NCBI GenBank assembly: GCA_963771735.1
Contig: CAVYUN010000002.1
Span: forward strand, 1,426,001-1,490,000
Reading direction: 5' to 3'
DNA from: 66-474 sp963771735
GTDB taxonomy: Bacteria; Pseudomonadota; Gammaproteobacteria; Xanthomonadales; Rhodanobacteraceae
DNA length: 64,000 nucleotides
The notes under the pieces were generated by a model, which saw only the letters and a program-made list of their open reading frames with translations, had not been told where the DNA came from and did no database searches. Position 1 is the stretch's first letter. Every line of letters starts with the position of its first letter. The translations under genes and the position numbers were made by a program. Shown here one piece after another: positions 41,174 to 50,364 of the stretch.

Positions 41174-41803
41174 ATGATCCAAATCGCACATACCACCCGT
41201 ACCGTGCTGACCCTGTTTACGGCACCCGACGACGTGCAGTCGCACCGCGTACGGCTGGTGCTGGCCGCCAAGGGTGTGGTCTACGATCGGGTCGAGGTGC
41301 CGCCCGGCAAGCCGCACGACGAGCTGCTGTCGATCAATCCCTATGGTGATACCCCGACATTGCAGGATCGCGACATGATCCTGTATGAACCGGACGTGGT
41401 CTGCGAGTACATCGACGAGCGATATCCGCATCCGCCGTTGATGCCGGTCGATCCGTTGTCACGGGCGCGTCTGCGGCTGGCCTGCGTGCGCATCGAGCGC
41501 GACTGGGTGCCCGAAGTCGCCCACATCCGCGCGGGTGGCCGCGCCGCCGAGGCCGCGCGCAAGCGCCTCCGCGACCATCTGATGGCCGCGCTGCCGTTGT
41601 TCAAGGCCGCGAAGTTCTTCCTGAACCCCGAAATCAGCCTCGCCGATTGCCTGGTGGCGCCGGTGGTCTGGCGCCTGCCCTCGCTGGGCGTCTCGTTGCC
41701 CAAGGACGCCAAGCCGATCGTCGACTACGGCGAGCGCCTGTTCCGCAGCCAGGGCTTCGCGCGCAGCCTGACCGCTGAAGAGAGATTGCTGGGCGAACTG
41801 TGA
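41174..41803 (+). CDS. sspA: Stringent starvation protein A (GST-fold RNA-polymerase-associated protein)
   Basis: 209-residue glutathione S-transferase fold protein that binds RNA polymerase and supports stationary-phase and acid survival in enterobacteria. Thioredoxin-like N-terminus: LTLFTAPDDVQSHRVRLVLAAKGV. The landmark YIDERYPHPPLMPVDPLSRARLR is characteristic of SspA. The helical domain contains FFLNPEISLADCLVAPVVWRL. ATG 41174 is chosen because GGGGGA lies seven bases before it; an in-frame ATG at 41159 would add five residues. Its stop overlaps the sspB GTG (GTGA). Confidence 0.95.
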   Translation: MIQIAHTTRTVLTLFTAPDDVQSHRVRLVLAAKGVVYDRVEVPPGKPHDELLSINPYGDTPTLQDRDMILYEPDVVCEYIDERYPHPPLMPVDPLSRARLRLACVRIERDWVPEVAHIRAGGRAAEAARKRLRDHLMAALPLFKAAKFFLNPEISLADCLVAPVVWRLPSLGVSLPKDAKPIVDYGERLFRSQGFARSLTAEERLLGEL

Positions 41804-42318
41804 CCGAACAAGCTTCCGACATGACCTCCAATCGCCCGTACCTGCTGCGGGCGGTGCACGAGTGGATCTGCGACAACGGGCTTACTCCCCACATCGTGGT
41901 GGATGCAGAAAGCCCGGGGGTGCAAGTGCCGCCACAAGCGGTCAGCGAAGGCCGGGTGGTGCTGAACCTCGCGCCGCGTGCGGTGTCGCGGCTGGAAATC
42001 GGCAATGACGCGATCACCTTCATGGCCCGCTTCGGCGGGGTCAGCCATGCGGTAAGCGTTCCGGTCCCGGCCGTGCAGGCGATCTATGCACGTGAAAATG
42101 GGCAGGGCATGCTGCTGGCCGAGGACGCCGCGAGCGCACCACCCGTGCAGCCTGCGGAGGCCGCGCCGGGCAGACCGGCTTCACCTTCGCTACAGGCTGT
42201 GCCCACCTCTGCACAGGATGCGTCCGCGTCCGATGCCGATTCGGGTGAATCGGCAGATGGCGACAAGCCGGACAAGCCACGACCGAAGGGCAAGCCCACC
42301 CTGCACGTCGTGAAATGA
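41800..42318 (+). CDS. sspB: ClpXP protease specificity-enhancing factor SspB
   Basis: Adaptor that delivers ssrA-tagged proteins to ClpXP. 172 residues from GTG 41800. The substrate-binding domain spans about residues 1-110 (RPYLLRAVHEWICDNGLTPHIVVD; GRVVLNLAPRAV; FMARFGGVSHAVSVPVPAVQAIYARENGQGM). A long acidic, proline/alanine-rich linker follows, then the C-terminal ClpX-docking tail PTLHVVK, matching the XB motif of known SspB proteins. The alternative start ATG 41821 would shorten it by seven residues. Confidence 0.95.
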   Translation: MTEQASDMTSNRPYLLRAVHEWICDNGLTPHIVVDAESPGVQVPPQAVSEGRVVLNLAPRAVSRLEIGNDAITFMARFGGVSHAVSVPVPAVQAIYARENGQGMLLAEDAASAPPVQPAEAAPGRPASPSLQAVPTSAQDASASDADSGESADGDKPDKPRPKGKPTLHVVK

Positions 42319-42360
42319 CGAGGACGTGTGCGCTGCCGCGTGATGCTGACTTTTCTCCCG

Positions 42361-42400
42361 GCCGTCAAAGCGGCGGACGCCGGGATCCGACAATCCCGGC
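42361..42400. terminator. Tandem hairpins between convergent sspB and DUF3301 gene
   Basis: Two perfect stem-loops lie in the 125-base convergent gap: GCCG/CGGC (42361-42374) and an 8-base stem GCCGGGAT/ATCCCGGC with a 6-base loop (42379-42400). No T-run follows on either strand, so a classic Rho-independent terminator is not proven. Position favours a bidirectional transcript-end structure. Confidence 0.45.
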
Positions 42401-42443
42401 ATTCCGGCATGGCCCGCAGCAAACCGTATCGTTCCGTTTCGCT

Positions 42444-42866
42444 TCAGTGCAGCGTTTTTCGCGGACGCGTGATTGAAACGACATTATCGCCCGCGTCCGT
42501 GTCCGGCGGTGGTGAAATGCCTTGGAATGCGCGAACCGCGGACACCACTGCGTCCTGCCCGTGACCGTCGAGTTCGGGAACACTTGCACTCACGATCCGG
42601 TCGCCGTGCAAGCTGATGCTCGCGGTGCGCCGGTCGTTGCCGCCCAAGCTGGTGTCGAAGCGGTATTCGCGGGTCACGTGCAGCGAGCCTTGTCGCCAAT
42701 TCATCTGCAAACGATGCAAGGCGACGCTATCGTCGAGAAGCTGCAGGCCGCGTTGTTCGCATATCCGCCGGGCGAGTGCCGTTGCTTGCTCGCGCAGACG
42801 CAACACGTGATACCACGAACCAGCCAAGGCGATGACTCCGAGCAGCGGTAGCCAGACTTCCAGCAC
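42444..42866 (-). CDS. DUF3301 domain membrane-anchored protein
   Basis: 140-residue protein beginning with a membrane helix (WLPLLGVIALAGSWYHVL) and continuing REQATALARRICEQRGLQLLDDSVALHRLQMNW, a pattern of the gammaproteobacterial DUF3301 family. The rest (REYRFDTSLGGNDRRTASISLHGDRIVSA) forms predicted strands. Function unknown. GTG 42866 is preceded by GAGG at eight bases. Confidence 0.8.
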   Translation of the reverse strand: MLEVWLPLLGVIALAGSWYHVLRLREQATALARRICEQRGLQLLDDSVALHRLQMNWRQGSLHVTREYRFDTSLGGNDRRTASISLHGDRIVSASVPELDGHGQDAVVSAVRAFQGISPPPDTDAGDNVVSITRPRKTLH

Positions 42867-42949
42867 GTCATGATCCTCGCACGGGCAAGCCGACCGCAGA
42901 CGGATTCATGATGCCTGCAATGGCGGGGAAAAGACAGGCGGGCCGGCGG

Positions 42950-43414
42950 CTACTTGATGCGCTCGACGCGCACGCTCTGGTTGCAGCCTTGCACGTACAT
43001 CAGCCAGCTTCCGAGGATCATCGGCTTGATGGTCACCTCGGGGTTGTCGACGTCCGGACAGGAATAAGCACCGGACTCGGCCTGCTTCCAGACCTGGCCG
43101 TTGTCGAGGGTGAAGACCGTGTGTCCGGCCCAACCGTTGAAGTGGCCGACAAGATGCGTGTTGAATTTGTCGCGCGGCTGGTTGTCGGGATAGAACACCG
43201 GCTGTCCGCTCGCGCCGACGGTCTTGACCTGTTCATGCGTGCGCAGCCAGTTGTCGAGGTACTGGAGTTGCTGCGGGGACAACTTGTCCAGACCCGCGGC
43301 CTTGAAGTCAGCCGCGGACATGCGTTCCTCGAGCGAAGAAAACTGTTGCGCCATGACGGGCAACGCGGTGAGGAACAGGGCCAAGGCGGCCGGCAGCATC
43401 AGTCGTGTACGCAT
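42950..43414 (-). CDS. Hypothetical exported protein
   Basis: 154 residues with a clear Sec signal peptide (LMLPAALALFLTALPVMAQQ, cleavage near residue 22). An amphipathic helix (LDKLSPQQLQYLDNWLRTH) is followed by a strand-rich domain with LVGHFNGWAGHTVFTLDNGQVWKQ and two Cys in SCPDVDNPEVTIKP and VQGCNQSVRVERIK, likely disulfide-bonded. The helix-plus-barrel pattern resembles small secreted proteins common in Xanthomonadales. I do not recognise a function. It is transcribed toward the DUF3301 gene, 83 bases away. Confidence 0.75.
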   Translation of the reverse strand: MRTRLMLPAALALFLTALPVMAQQFSSLEERMSAADFKAAGLDKLSPQQLQYLDNWLRTHEQVKTVGASGQPVFYPDNQPRDKFNTHLVGHFNGWAGHTVFTLDNGQVWKQAESGAYSCPDVDNPEVTIKPMILGSWLMYVQGCNQSVRVERIK

Positions 43415-43532
43415 GGTGGGCGATGATAGCAGTGCCCCATGCACGCCGCACGGGGTTTCTTGAAGTCTAATTTAATACACTGGCCATCTTTCGGTGGCCT
43501 TTCCCCAGCGGCGAGGATGGCGTTTTCGGCAG

Positions 43533-45617
43533 ATGAATCCATCGCCCCCCATCACCAATCCGGATCGTGCAATACCGGTCGCAACGCTGCCCGCGATGGC
43601 GAGCGCGTTGTGGGTGGACACCGATGCGCTGTTGCGGGATATCGGTTGCGATCCGGAAACACGTGCCGCTGCCGGCTGGTATGCCGTCGCCTGCGCGAAC
43701 CCGGAAGCGTGGCTTGCCGAGTCGGGGCATGCGCCCGAATCCCTGCGCCGGCTGGTGGAGGGCCAGCAGCGGGCCGAACGCGTGTGGGCGCTGCATGCGA
43801 CACACGGTGGCAGTTCCGGCAGCGAGGGCCTGCGTCGGCTGTTGTTAGCGATCATCCGTGACCTGCGCGTGGTCTACCTGCTGCTGGCGCGACAGCTGGC
43901 ACGGATGCGTACGGCGGCAACGCTACCGGAAGCGGAACGCCGCGACCTCGCGCAGTTGACCCGGGATATCCACGCCCCGCTCGCCAACCGACTCGGCATC
44001 GGCCAGTGGAAATGGGAACTGGAAGACCTGGCATTCCGCTACCTGCAACCCGATGTGTATCGGCGCATCGCTGCGTTGCTGGATGAGCGGCGCGCCGACC
44101 GCGAGGCATGGATCGCGCGAAGTATCGGGGATTTGCAGGCGGCGCTCGCCAGGCATGGCGTCCAGGCCAGTGTCCAAGGGCGCGCCAAGCACATCTATTC
44201 GATCTGGCGGAAGATGCAGCGCAAGCGGGTCGGCTTCGGCGAGCTGTACGACATCCGGGCGCTGCGGGTGCTGACCAAGGATGTGCCCGATTGCTACGCG
44301 GTACTCGGAATCGTGCATGGTCTGTGGCCGAACATCCCGCACGAATTCGACGATTACATCGCGCGTCCGAAAGGCAACGATTACCGTTCGCTGCACACCG
44401 CCGTGATCGGTCCGGACGGCAAGACGCTCGAGGTCCAGATTCGCACCGAGGAAATGCATCGTGGTGCGGAACTTGGCGTCGCCGCACATTGGCGTTACAA
44501 GGAGGGGGGGCAGGGCGACGCCGCCTATCAGGCGCGCGTCGCGTGGATGCGCAAGCTGCTCGAAACGCGCGCCGAAGACGAGGACGATGCGACGCTGGCA
44601 GCCGAATTGCGCTCGGAACTGGCCGAAGACCGCGTTTACCTGCTGACGCCGAAGGGCGAGGTGCTGGATCTTCAGGCGGGTGCGACGGTGCTGGATTTCG
44701 CCTACCACGTGCACACCATGGTCGGGCACCGTTGCCGGGGTGCCAAGGTCAACGGCCGCATCGCGCCGCTGACCCACCAGCCGGTCAGCGGCGATCGCAT
44801 CGAAATCCTGACCGCACGCGAACCGGCGCCCAGCCGTGACTGGCTTGCGTCGCAACTGGGTTATCTCAACACCGCCAGCGCGCGCGGCAAATTGCGTGCA
44901 TGGTTTCGTCGCGAGGATTTCGCTGCCAACCTGATCGCCGGACGGCTGATTCTCGAACGCGAATCACGACGTCTCGCGGTGTCCGACGGTCTGCTCGAAC
45001 GCTTGCCGGCGAAACTCGGCTGCAAGGGGCGCGACGATCTGCTGATCGGATTGGCACTGGGCGAGGTCAGCATCCCCCAGCTCACGCGCGCCATGCTTGA
45101 GGCGCAGCCGCCATCCGGCGAGACCCGGCAGCCGCGCAAGGCTGTCCGCGGCGCCGACAAACCCGGCGCGTTGACCGTCGAGGGCGTCGGCAATCTGCTG
45201 ACCACGCTGGCGCGCTGCTGCCGGCCACTGCCGGGCGATGACGTATCCGGTTACGTCACGCGTGGACGTGGTGTCACGGTGCATCGTGTCGATTGCGCCG
45301 CACTGACGCGCTTGCGCGCATGTCATCCCGAACGCGTGATAGAAGTGCGCTGGCAGAGCGCGCCGGACCGGGCCTACGAGGTTGCCCTCATGGTGACCGG
45401 TTACGATCGCCGCGAATTGCAACGCGACATTACCGACGTCATCACCAACTCCGGCGCACGCATCGTCACGTCGGACAGCCGGAGCGATCACGACCTGGGT
45501 GAGATGACGATGCACTTCACATTGCGCCTGCATGACTTTGGCGAACTGTCGGCGTTGCTCGCGAAATTGTCGGCGTTGCCCAACGTGACCGAGGCACGAC
45601 GCCTTGCCGCCGGCTGA
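43533..45617 (+). CDS. relA: RelA-type (p)ppGpp synthetase
   Basis: Ribosome-associated alarmone synthetase, 694 residues from ATG 43533. The N-terminal HD-like region lacks the HD catalytic pair, which is typical of RelA rather than bifunctional SpoT. The synthetase domain has GRAKHIYSIWRKMQRK, ELYDIRALRVL, RPKGNDYRSLHTAVIG and EVQIRTEEMHRGAELGVAAHW. A TGS domain (YLLTPKGEVLDLQAGATVLDFAYHVH), a Zn-finger/helical region with ARCCRPLPGDDVSGYV and a C-terminal ACT domain complete the layout. A longer in-frame GTG start at 43494 is possible. Single gene; no partner spoT is in the window. Confidence 0.95.
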   Translation: MNPSPPITNPDRAIPVATLPAMASALWVDTDALLRDIGCDPETRAAAGWYAVACANPEAWLAESGHAPESLRRLVEGQQRAERVWALHATHGGSSGSEGLRRLLLAIIRDLRVVYLLLARQLARMRTAATLPEAERRDLAQLTRDIHAPLANRLGIGQWKWELEDLAFRYLQPDVYRRIAALLDERRADREAWIARSIGDLQAALARHGVQASVQGRAKHIYSIWRKMQRKRVGFGELYDIRALRVLTKDVPDCYAVLGIVHGLWPNIPHEFDDYIARPKGNDYRSLHTAVIGPDGKTLEVQIRTEEMHRGAELGVAAHWRYKEGGQGDAAYQARVAWMRKLLETRAEDEDDATLAAELRSELAEDRVYLLTPKGEVLDLQAGATVLDFAYHVHTMVGHRCRGAKVNGRIAPLTHQPVSGDRIEILTAREPAPSRDWLASQLGYLNTASARGKLRAWFRREDFAANLIAGRLILERESRRLAVSDGLLERLPAKLGCKGRDDLLIGLALGEVSIPQLTRAMLEAQPPSGETRQPRKAVRGADKPGALTVEGVGNLLTTLARCCRPLPGDDVSGYVTRGRGVTVHRVDCAALTRLRACHPERVIEVRWQSAPDRAYEVALMVTGYDRRELQRDITDVITNSGARIVTSDSRSDHDLGEMTMHFTLRLHDFGELSALLAKLSALPNVTEARRLAAG

Positions 45618-45753
45618 ACGGCGCCCGGAACCCGGAAGGGCCGCGCGTGACTGAATGCTAAGATGAATCCGTTTGCGATGGATCGACATGACGGAACCCG
45701 GACCGGTCGCGACGGTCCCATGAGCGGAAATCCCCAGGCCGGGCGGCCCCAGC

Positions 45754-47433
45754 ATGAAAGAACGCAACGACCAACCGGCACGTGGCAGCATGCGGCGCAC
45801 CGAACCGGTGCTCGGCAATCTCGATCATCTCGATTCCAATGAGGATCGAATCGCCTCGGGTCGCAAGACGCAGAACCGGACGCCACCGCGTCCGCCCCCA
45901 TTCACGGCTTCGACGCGCGGACGCGCGCCTCGCCGGCATCGGCGCTTGCCCTGGGTGGTGGCGATCTTGGTCGTATTGCTCCTCGCAGGTGGCGCGTGGG
46001 CCTGGACCCATCAGGCCATGCTGAGTGCGCTGCTGCCCCAGACGCAGTTGAATGCGTTGCTGTCGCGGGCCGACAAGGCGTATGCGTCCGGGGACTTGAG
46101 CGGCGATCCCGGCAGTGCGCGCGATTTGTACGAAGCTGCGCGGGCGCTCGATCCCGACAACGAACACGCGCTGGCGGGGCTGCAACGCGTCGGACACGCC
46201 CAGCTGCGCCGCGCGCAGACTGCCTTGCAGCGACACGACTACATGGCCGCGCGCAGCGCGCTTGAGGAAGCGCGCAGTCTGCTTGGCGGCGGCGCCGACG
46301 TCGCGGCGGTCGATCAGGCGCTGGCCAAGGCCGTGCTGCATACCGCCAACATCAGTGTGCTGCTTGATCAGGCCAGCGCCGCGCTGGCCAACGGCAACAT
46401 CGACGGCAGCGACGGAGCCGCGGCGCTGTTCGGCAAGGTTCTGGCGGGCGATCCGCACAACCCGATCGCGCGGCATGGCATGGACCAAGTCGGGGATTTG
46501 CTGGCCTCGCGCATCCAGACCCAGCTCGGCAATGGGGATCGCGCGAGCGCCAGGCAGACGCTTGTCGAACTTGCGAACCTGCTGCCGGGCTACTCGCAGC
46601 TGCCGGACCTGCGTGCTGGCATTGCCGCGGCCGATCGTGCCGCCGATGCGCAGCGCGACCAATATCTTGCACAGGGTCAGGCGGATCTGCGCGCCGGCAA
46701 CATCACTGGCACGGGCACTGACAACGCGGAAGCCCAGTTCAAGGCGGCGCTGGCCGCCGACCCAGGCAACGCCTCGGCGCAGGCGGGGTTGGGCCAGGTC
46801 GCCGAGGCCCTGATCGTGCAGGCGAACGCCGCGATCGACGCGGGACACCTGCATGAAGCCAACGCTCTGCTCGACCAGGCTGCGGCTCTGGCACCGAAGT
46901 CCGCCGACCTGGTGGCCGCACGTTCGCGTCTTGCGGCGGGTGGCAATAGCCAGTCCACCGCAACTTCCGCGGCAGGACCCGCGCTGAGCCCGGCCGATTC
47001 CGCCAAGCTTGCGCGATTGGTCGCGCGTGCCAGGATCGCGGCGCGCAAGGGCGACATCATGTTGCCGCCAGGCAATAGTGCCTATGACCTGTATCGCTCC
47101 GCACTCGGGATCGATGGCAGCAACGCGGAGGCCCAGGCAGGTCTGCGCGAGCTGCCCGACATTACCCGCGACCAGTTCAAGCGCGCGCTGAGCGCAGGCA
47201 ACCTCGAGCATGCGCATGACATGCTGGCGACGCTCGAACAGCTGGATCCCGGTGATCCGGCCGAGGCCGGCATGCGACACCAACTCGGCAGCGCGTGGCT
47301 GGATCGCGCCGACCACGAGGCCACGCTCGGTCGCAGCGCAGCTGCCCGCGCGGCGCTCGAGGAAGCGCGACAACTGGTGCCTCAGGATCCGCGCATCAGC
47401 GCGGTCAGTGCACGAATCCATCGCGGCAACTGA
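45754..47433 (+). CDS. TPR-like repeat membrane protein (function unknown)
   Basis: 559 residues. A cytoplasmic basic N-terminus (to about 66) and one membrane helix (67-84, WVVAILVVLLLAGGAWAW) precede an Ala-rich extracytoplasmic helical domain. Four long repeats are visible at about 104-147, 205-247, 306-350 and 424-467. Each reads roughly AxGN(L/I), a short Gly-rich insert, then SAxxLYxxALxxDPxNxxAxxGL. Each is followed by a plain TPR-like pair such as RRAQTALQRHDYMAARSALEEAR. Such proteins scaffold envelope complexes; no enzymatic motif is present. The neighbouring genes are unrelated, so no partner is suggested. The start has a ribosome-like GGCGG only. Confidence 0.78.
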   Translation: MKERNDQPARGSMRRTEPVLGNLDHLDSNEDRIASGRKTQNRTPPRPPPFTASTRGRAPRRHRRLPWVVAILVVLLLAGGAWAWTHQAMLSALLPQTQLNALLSRADKAYASGDLSGDPGSARDLYEAARALDPDNEHALAGLQRVGHAQLRRAQTALQRHDYMAARSALEEARSLLGGGADVAAVDQALAKAVLHTANISVLLDQASAALANGNIDGSDGAAALFGKVLAGDPHNPIARHGMDQVGDLLASRIQTQLGNGDRASARQTLVELANLLPGYSQLPDLRAGIAAADRAADAQRDQYLAQGQADLRAGNITGTGTDNAEAQFKAALAADPGNASAQAGLGQVAEALIVQANAAIDAGHLHEANALLDQAAALAPKSADLVAARSRLAAGGNSQSTATSAAGPALSPADSAKLARLVARARIAARKGDIMLPPGNSAYDLYRSALGIDGSNAEAQAGLRELPDITRDQFKRALSAGNLEHAHDMLATLEQLDPGDPAEAGMRHQLGSAWLDRADHEATLGRSAAARAALEEARQLVPQDPRISAVSARIHRGN

Positions 47434-47587
47434 GTGCAGAATGTACCCATCCCGTGCTGCACGGAAATGTGCGATGACGGGGGCGGTAAAATGATGCGGT
47501 CCCGTTCCCGCAAACCACGGAAGCAGGCCGCTATGGTTGCACGAGGCAGTCCTGCGACATGCATCTTCTTGAAAAGGCGAGCCCGAT

Positions 47588-48466
47588 GTGAATGGCGCCG
47601 ATGATGCACCACGCGCGTGGCAAGCTGGCGCGGTTCTGGTGTGCGGCGCCAGCAGCCAGATCGGTTTTTTCCTGCTGCCCGAACTGGTGCGCGCGGGCGC
47701 CAGCGTGTTGGCGCTTTCGCGTCGAACGCAACCGGCGCTCGCGGGAGTGACCTGGCTGCAAGGCGCGTTGCCACAACCTCCATCGCCCGCCGTAGGCGTC
47801 GAATCGGTCTGCAGTTTCGCGCCGCTCGACGCGTTGGCTGCGTGGCTTGAAACCGCCGCAGCGCCGTGCCCGCGGCGGGTCGTCGCGACCAGTTCCATGA
47901 GCGCGGAAAGCAAGCGACTGTCGCCGGTCGCCGCCGAGCGTGCCGTCTCGCAGCGCTTGCGTGATGGCGAAGCGGCGCTGGCGCGTGTTTGCGCACGGCG
48001 CGGCATTGCTTGGACGATCCTGCGGCCCACACTGATTTACGGTGCTGCGCGCGATCGCAGCCTAACGCCGCTGGCAGGCCGCGCCGCGCGCTGGCGAGTG
48101 TTCGGGCTGCCGGCCGGATCGGGATTGCGCCAGCCGGTGCACGCAGCGGACATCGCAACGGCGGTCGTTCGCGCGCTGGAGGGTCGTGCGGCCGGGAAAG
48201 TCTTGCCCATCGGCGGCGGCGAGCGCTTGCCGGCCGCGGAAATGTTCGCGCGGGTTCGTGCAAGCCTGCCGGTGCGTACCCTGGCATTGCCGGTTCCCGC
48301 GCCCTTGATCCGCATGGGCGCACGCCTGGTTCCGCCCCTGCGCGGACCGCTGCTGCGTCTGGAACAGGACTTGGTCGCCGACAACACCGCGCTCGAAAGC
48401 TTGCTGGGCGTGCGTCCCCGCGGGTTCCGGCCGGATCGTGCGTGCTGGGGCGAGTTGGTCCCGTAG
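47588..48466 (+). CDS. NAD(P)-binding Rossmann-fold protein (atypical SDR/epimerase-like)
   Basis: 292-residue extended/atypical SDR. The nucleotide motif is VLVCGASSQIGFFLL (residues about 16-30). VVATSSMSAESKR follows, then ILRPTLIYGAARDRSLTPLAGRAARW, where YGxxR occupies the usual catalytic region, and LRQPVHAADIATAVVRAL and GKVLPIGGGERL. The active-site YxxxK is not evident, so it may bind rather than oxidise a sugar-nucleotide or quinone-type substrate. Start GTG 47588. It precedes the 2OG-oxygenase and glycosyltransferase genes on the same strand. Confidence 0.78.
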   Translation: MNGADDAPRAWQAGAVLVCGASSQIGFFLLPELVRAGASVLALSRRTQPALAGVTWLQGALPQPPSPAVGVESVCSFAPLDALAAWLETAAAPCPRRVVATSSMSAESKRLSPVAAERAVSQRLRDGEAALARVCARRGIAWTILRPTLIYGAARDRSLTPLAGRAARWRVFGLPAGSGLRQPVHAADIATAVVRALEGRAAGKVLPIGGGERLPAAEMFARVRASLPVRTLALPVPAPLIRMGARLVPPLRGPLLRLEQDLVADNTALESLLGVRPRGFRPDRACWGELVP

Positions 48467-48561
48467 CAGGCGGTCATGCGCGCCCGGATCGGCAGTCGAC
48501 GCTCAATTACAATGCGTGAAGGTGCGTGATTGGCACAAGGCTGCTGGACAGGAAGCGGATC

Positions 48562-49365
48562 ATGGGCATGAACATCGCGCCCGCGACGATACGGGACATC
48601 GCCAGGGAATTCAGAAGCCGGACGCCCTACGGTTATGCGGTCGTCGGCGACCTGTTCGACGCAACGGCTGTTTTGCAGGTCGCGCGGGAGGTCGAAGCCG
48701 ACCTTGTCCGCTACCCGCGGGAAGAAAATATTTATGCGTCGTACCGCAAGCACCGATTCTCCGTACTTGCGGACATGCCGGACCGGACACGCGAATTCGT
48801 CAGCTGCCTGAATGCGCCGCCTTTTTTGCAGGTCTTGTCCGAAATCACCGGAATTGAAAATCTGCGTCCGGATCCCGAACTGCGCGGCGGTGGAATCCAC
48901 GCCATCGGACGCGGCGGTTACCTGAAGCTCCACACCGATTTCAACTGGCATCGTGGGCTCTCGTTGCACCGGCGGCTGAATCTGCTCGTCTATCTCAACG
49001 AAGATTGGGAAGCGGAATGGAACGGGAACATCGAGCTTTGGAGTGCCGACGCCCGGCAACGCATCTTCACGCTTGCACCGCTAATCGGCAACGCCCTGTT
49101 GTTCGAAACCAACGACATCTCCTATCACGGCCATCCGGATCCGCTGCAATGTCCCGAGGGCGTGTTTCGCAAATCCATAGCCATGTACTACTACACGGCG
49201 ACGCGCCCGGATAGGGAGGTGCGGTTCGGCAAATCGGAAATGACGAACTTCATTGAGCGACCTGCTGAACGGTTCGAAGCCGACAAGCTTCGGCGGATAC
49301 GCCACCGTATCCAGTTGCAGGTAAAGCGATTCGCACATTCGTTGAAGCGGAGCCGCAAGGCTTGA
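48562..49365 (+). CDS. 2-oxoglutarate/Fe(II)-dependent oxygenase (prolyl-4-hydroxylase-like)
   Basis: 267 residues. The double-stranded beta-helix core shows the iron triad HTDFNWH (His-x-Asp), then YHGHPDP with the distal His and a basic RKSIAMYYY for 2-oxoglutarate. ATG 48562 has AGGAAG six bases upstream; a GTG at 48526 would add 12 residues. Proteins of this type hydroxylate proteins, small molecules or surface sugars and lipids. The adjacent family 2 glycosyltransferase, 30 bases downstream, suggests a surface-glycan context, which is inference. The C-terminus is basic and helical. Confidence 0.82.
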   Translation: MGMNIAPATIRDIAREFRSRTPYGYAVVGDLFDATAVLQVAREVEADLVRYPREENIYASYRKHRFSVLADMPDRTREFVSCLNAPPFLQVLSEITGIENLRPDPELRGGGIHAIGRGGYLKLHTDFNWHRGLSLHRRLNLLVYLNEDWEAEWNGNIELWSADARQRIFTLAPLIGNALLFETNDISYHGHPDPLQCPEGVFRKSIAMYYYTATRPDREVRFGKSEMTNFIERPAERFEADKLRRIRHRIQLQVKRFAHSLKRSRKA

Positions 49366-49395
49366 GACCGTTCATGTCACATTCCCGGGTGCGGC

Positions 49396-50346
49396 ATGGC
49401 TGAGCAACCCGTCGCGTCCGGCGCCAGTGCGATGCCTGATCTTGCCGTATGTGCGGTGGTGGTTACCTATCGTCCGGACATCGCGTTGCTGACGGCGTTG
49501 CTGGATGCGCTCGAGTCGCAGGTTGGTCGCGTGGTGGTTGTCGACAATGCCAGTCCCGGATCCATTTTGCGGAGCCTGCCTGAGGGACGCGATCGCGTCG
49601 AGTCGTTGCCATTGCCCGGGAATCTCGGACTCGCAACGGCGTTGAACATGGGCATCGCGCGCGCACGCATGCAACAGGGCGTTTCGCACGTGCTGCTGAT
49701 GGATCAGGACAGCGTGCCCGAACCCGGGATGGTGGCGACGTTGAAAGCGGCACTGGACCAGCAGTCGCGACGCATGAAGGTGGCCGCGGCAGGTCCGCAT
49801 TTTCGCGACCCGAGAGAAGGTGAGGATGCGCCGTTCGTGCGGATCCGCTTTCCGTTCAATCGCCGGCTGCACTGCGAGGGCGACCAAGCTGTCGTCGCCT
49901 GCGATTTCCTGATTACCTCAGGTTCGTTGATCCCGCTTGCGGCATTGGACAACGTCGGGGGCATGGATGACGAACTGTTCATCGACAACGTCGACCTCGA
50001 GTGGTGTTTCCGCGCAGCAAGCAAGGGTTATGCGCTGTTGGGTGTATGCGGGGCACGAATGCTCCACCACCACGGTGCCGAACGTTATCGTGTGCCTGGA
50101 TTGTCACGCGGGATCGTGGTGCATACGCCGCGCCGACTGTATTACATGATGCGCAATCGCGTATTGCTGTACCGGCGCGCGTACACGCCCGTGCGCTGGA
50201 TTGCGCAGGATGTGCCGCGGTTGATCGCCAAGCTGCTGCTGTTTGGGTTGCTGGTGCCGCCGCGTCGCAACAACCTGCGCTGCATGCTGGCTGGCCTCAA
50301 GACAGGCATCGCCGGGCGCGCCTCGCCACCGCCGCCGATCGATTGA
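49396..50346 (+). CDS. Family 2 glycosyltransferase (rhamnosyltransferase-like)
   Basis: 316-residue GT-A glycosyltransferase. The nucleotide-sugar site VVVTYRPDIALLTALLDAL is followed by VVVVDNASPGS. The metal/donor DxD region is LLMDQDSVPEPGM. The acceptor region FLITSGSLIPLAALDNVGGMDDELFIDNVDLEWCFRA, which includes an ED-type catalytic stretch, matches rhamnosyltransferases of O-antigen and capsule synthesis. The end carries an amphipathic membrane-proximal helix (LIAKLLLFGLLVPPRRNN). It probably forms a two-gene unit with the 2OG-oxygenase. The donor sugar cannot be deduced. Confidence 0.88.
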   Translation: MAEQPVASGASAMPDLAVCAVVVTYRPDIALLTALLDALESQVGRVVVVDNASPGSILRSLPEGRDRVESLPLPGNLGLATALNMGIARARMQQGVSHVLLMDQDSVPEPGMVATLKAALDQQSRRMKVAAAGPHFRDPREGEDAPFVRIRFPFNRRLHCEGDQAVVACDFLITSGSLIPLAALDNVGGMDDELFIDNVDLEWCFRAASKGYALLGVCGARMLHHHGAERYRVPGLSRGIVVHTPRRLYYMMRNRVLLYRRAYTPVRWIAQDVPRLIAKLLLFGLLVPPRRNNLRCMLAGLKTGIAGRASPPPPID

Positions 50347-50364
50347 ACGGCCGCGCGGACGGCC

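Noticed and set aside
45658..48030. A 790-codon open frame on the minus strand opposite the TPR-like protein.
   Set aside because: It is the antisense shadow of a GC-rich gene. It has Arg/Ala-heavy composition and no motif, while the plus strand encodes a coherent protein.
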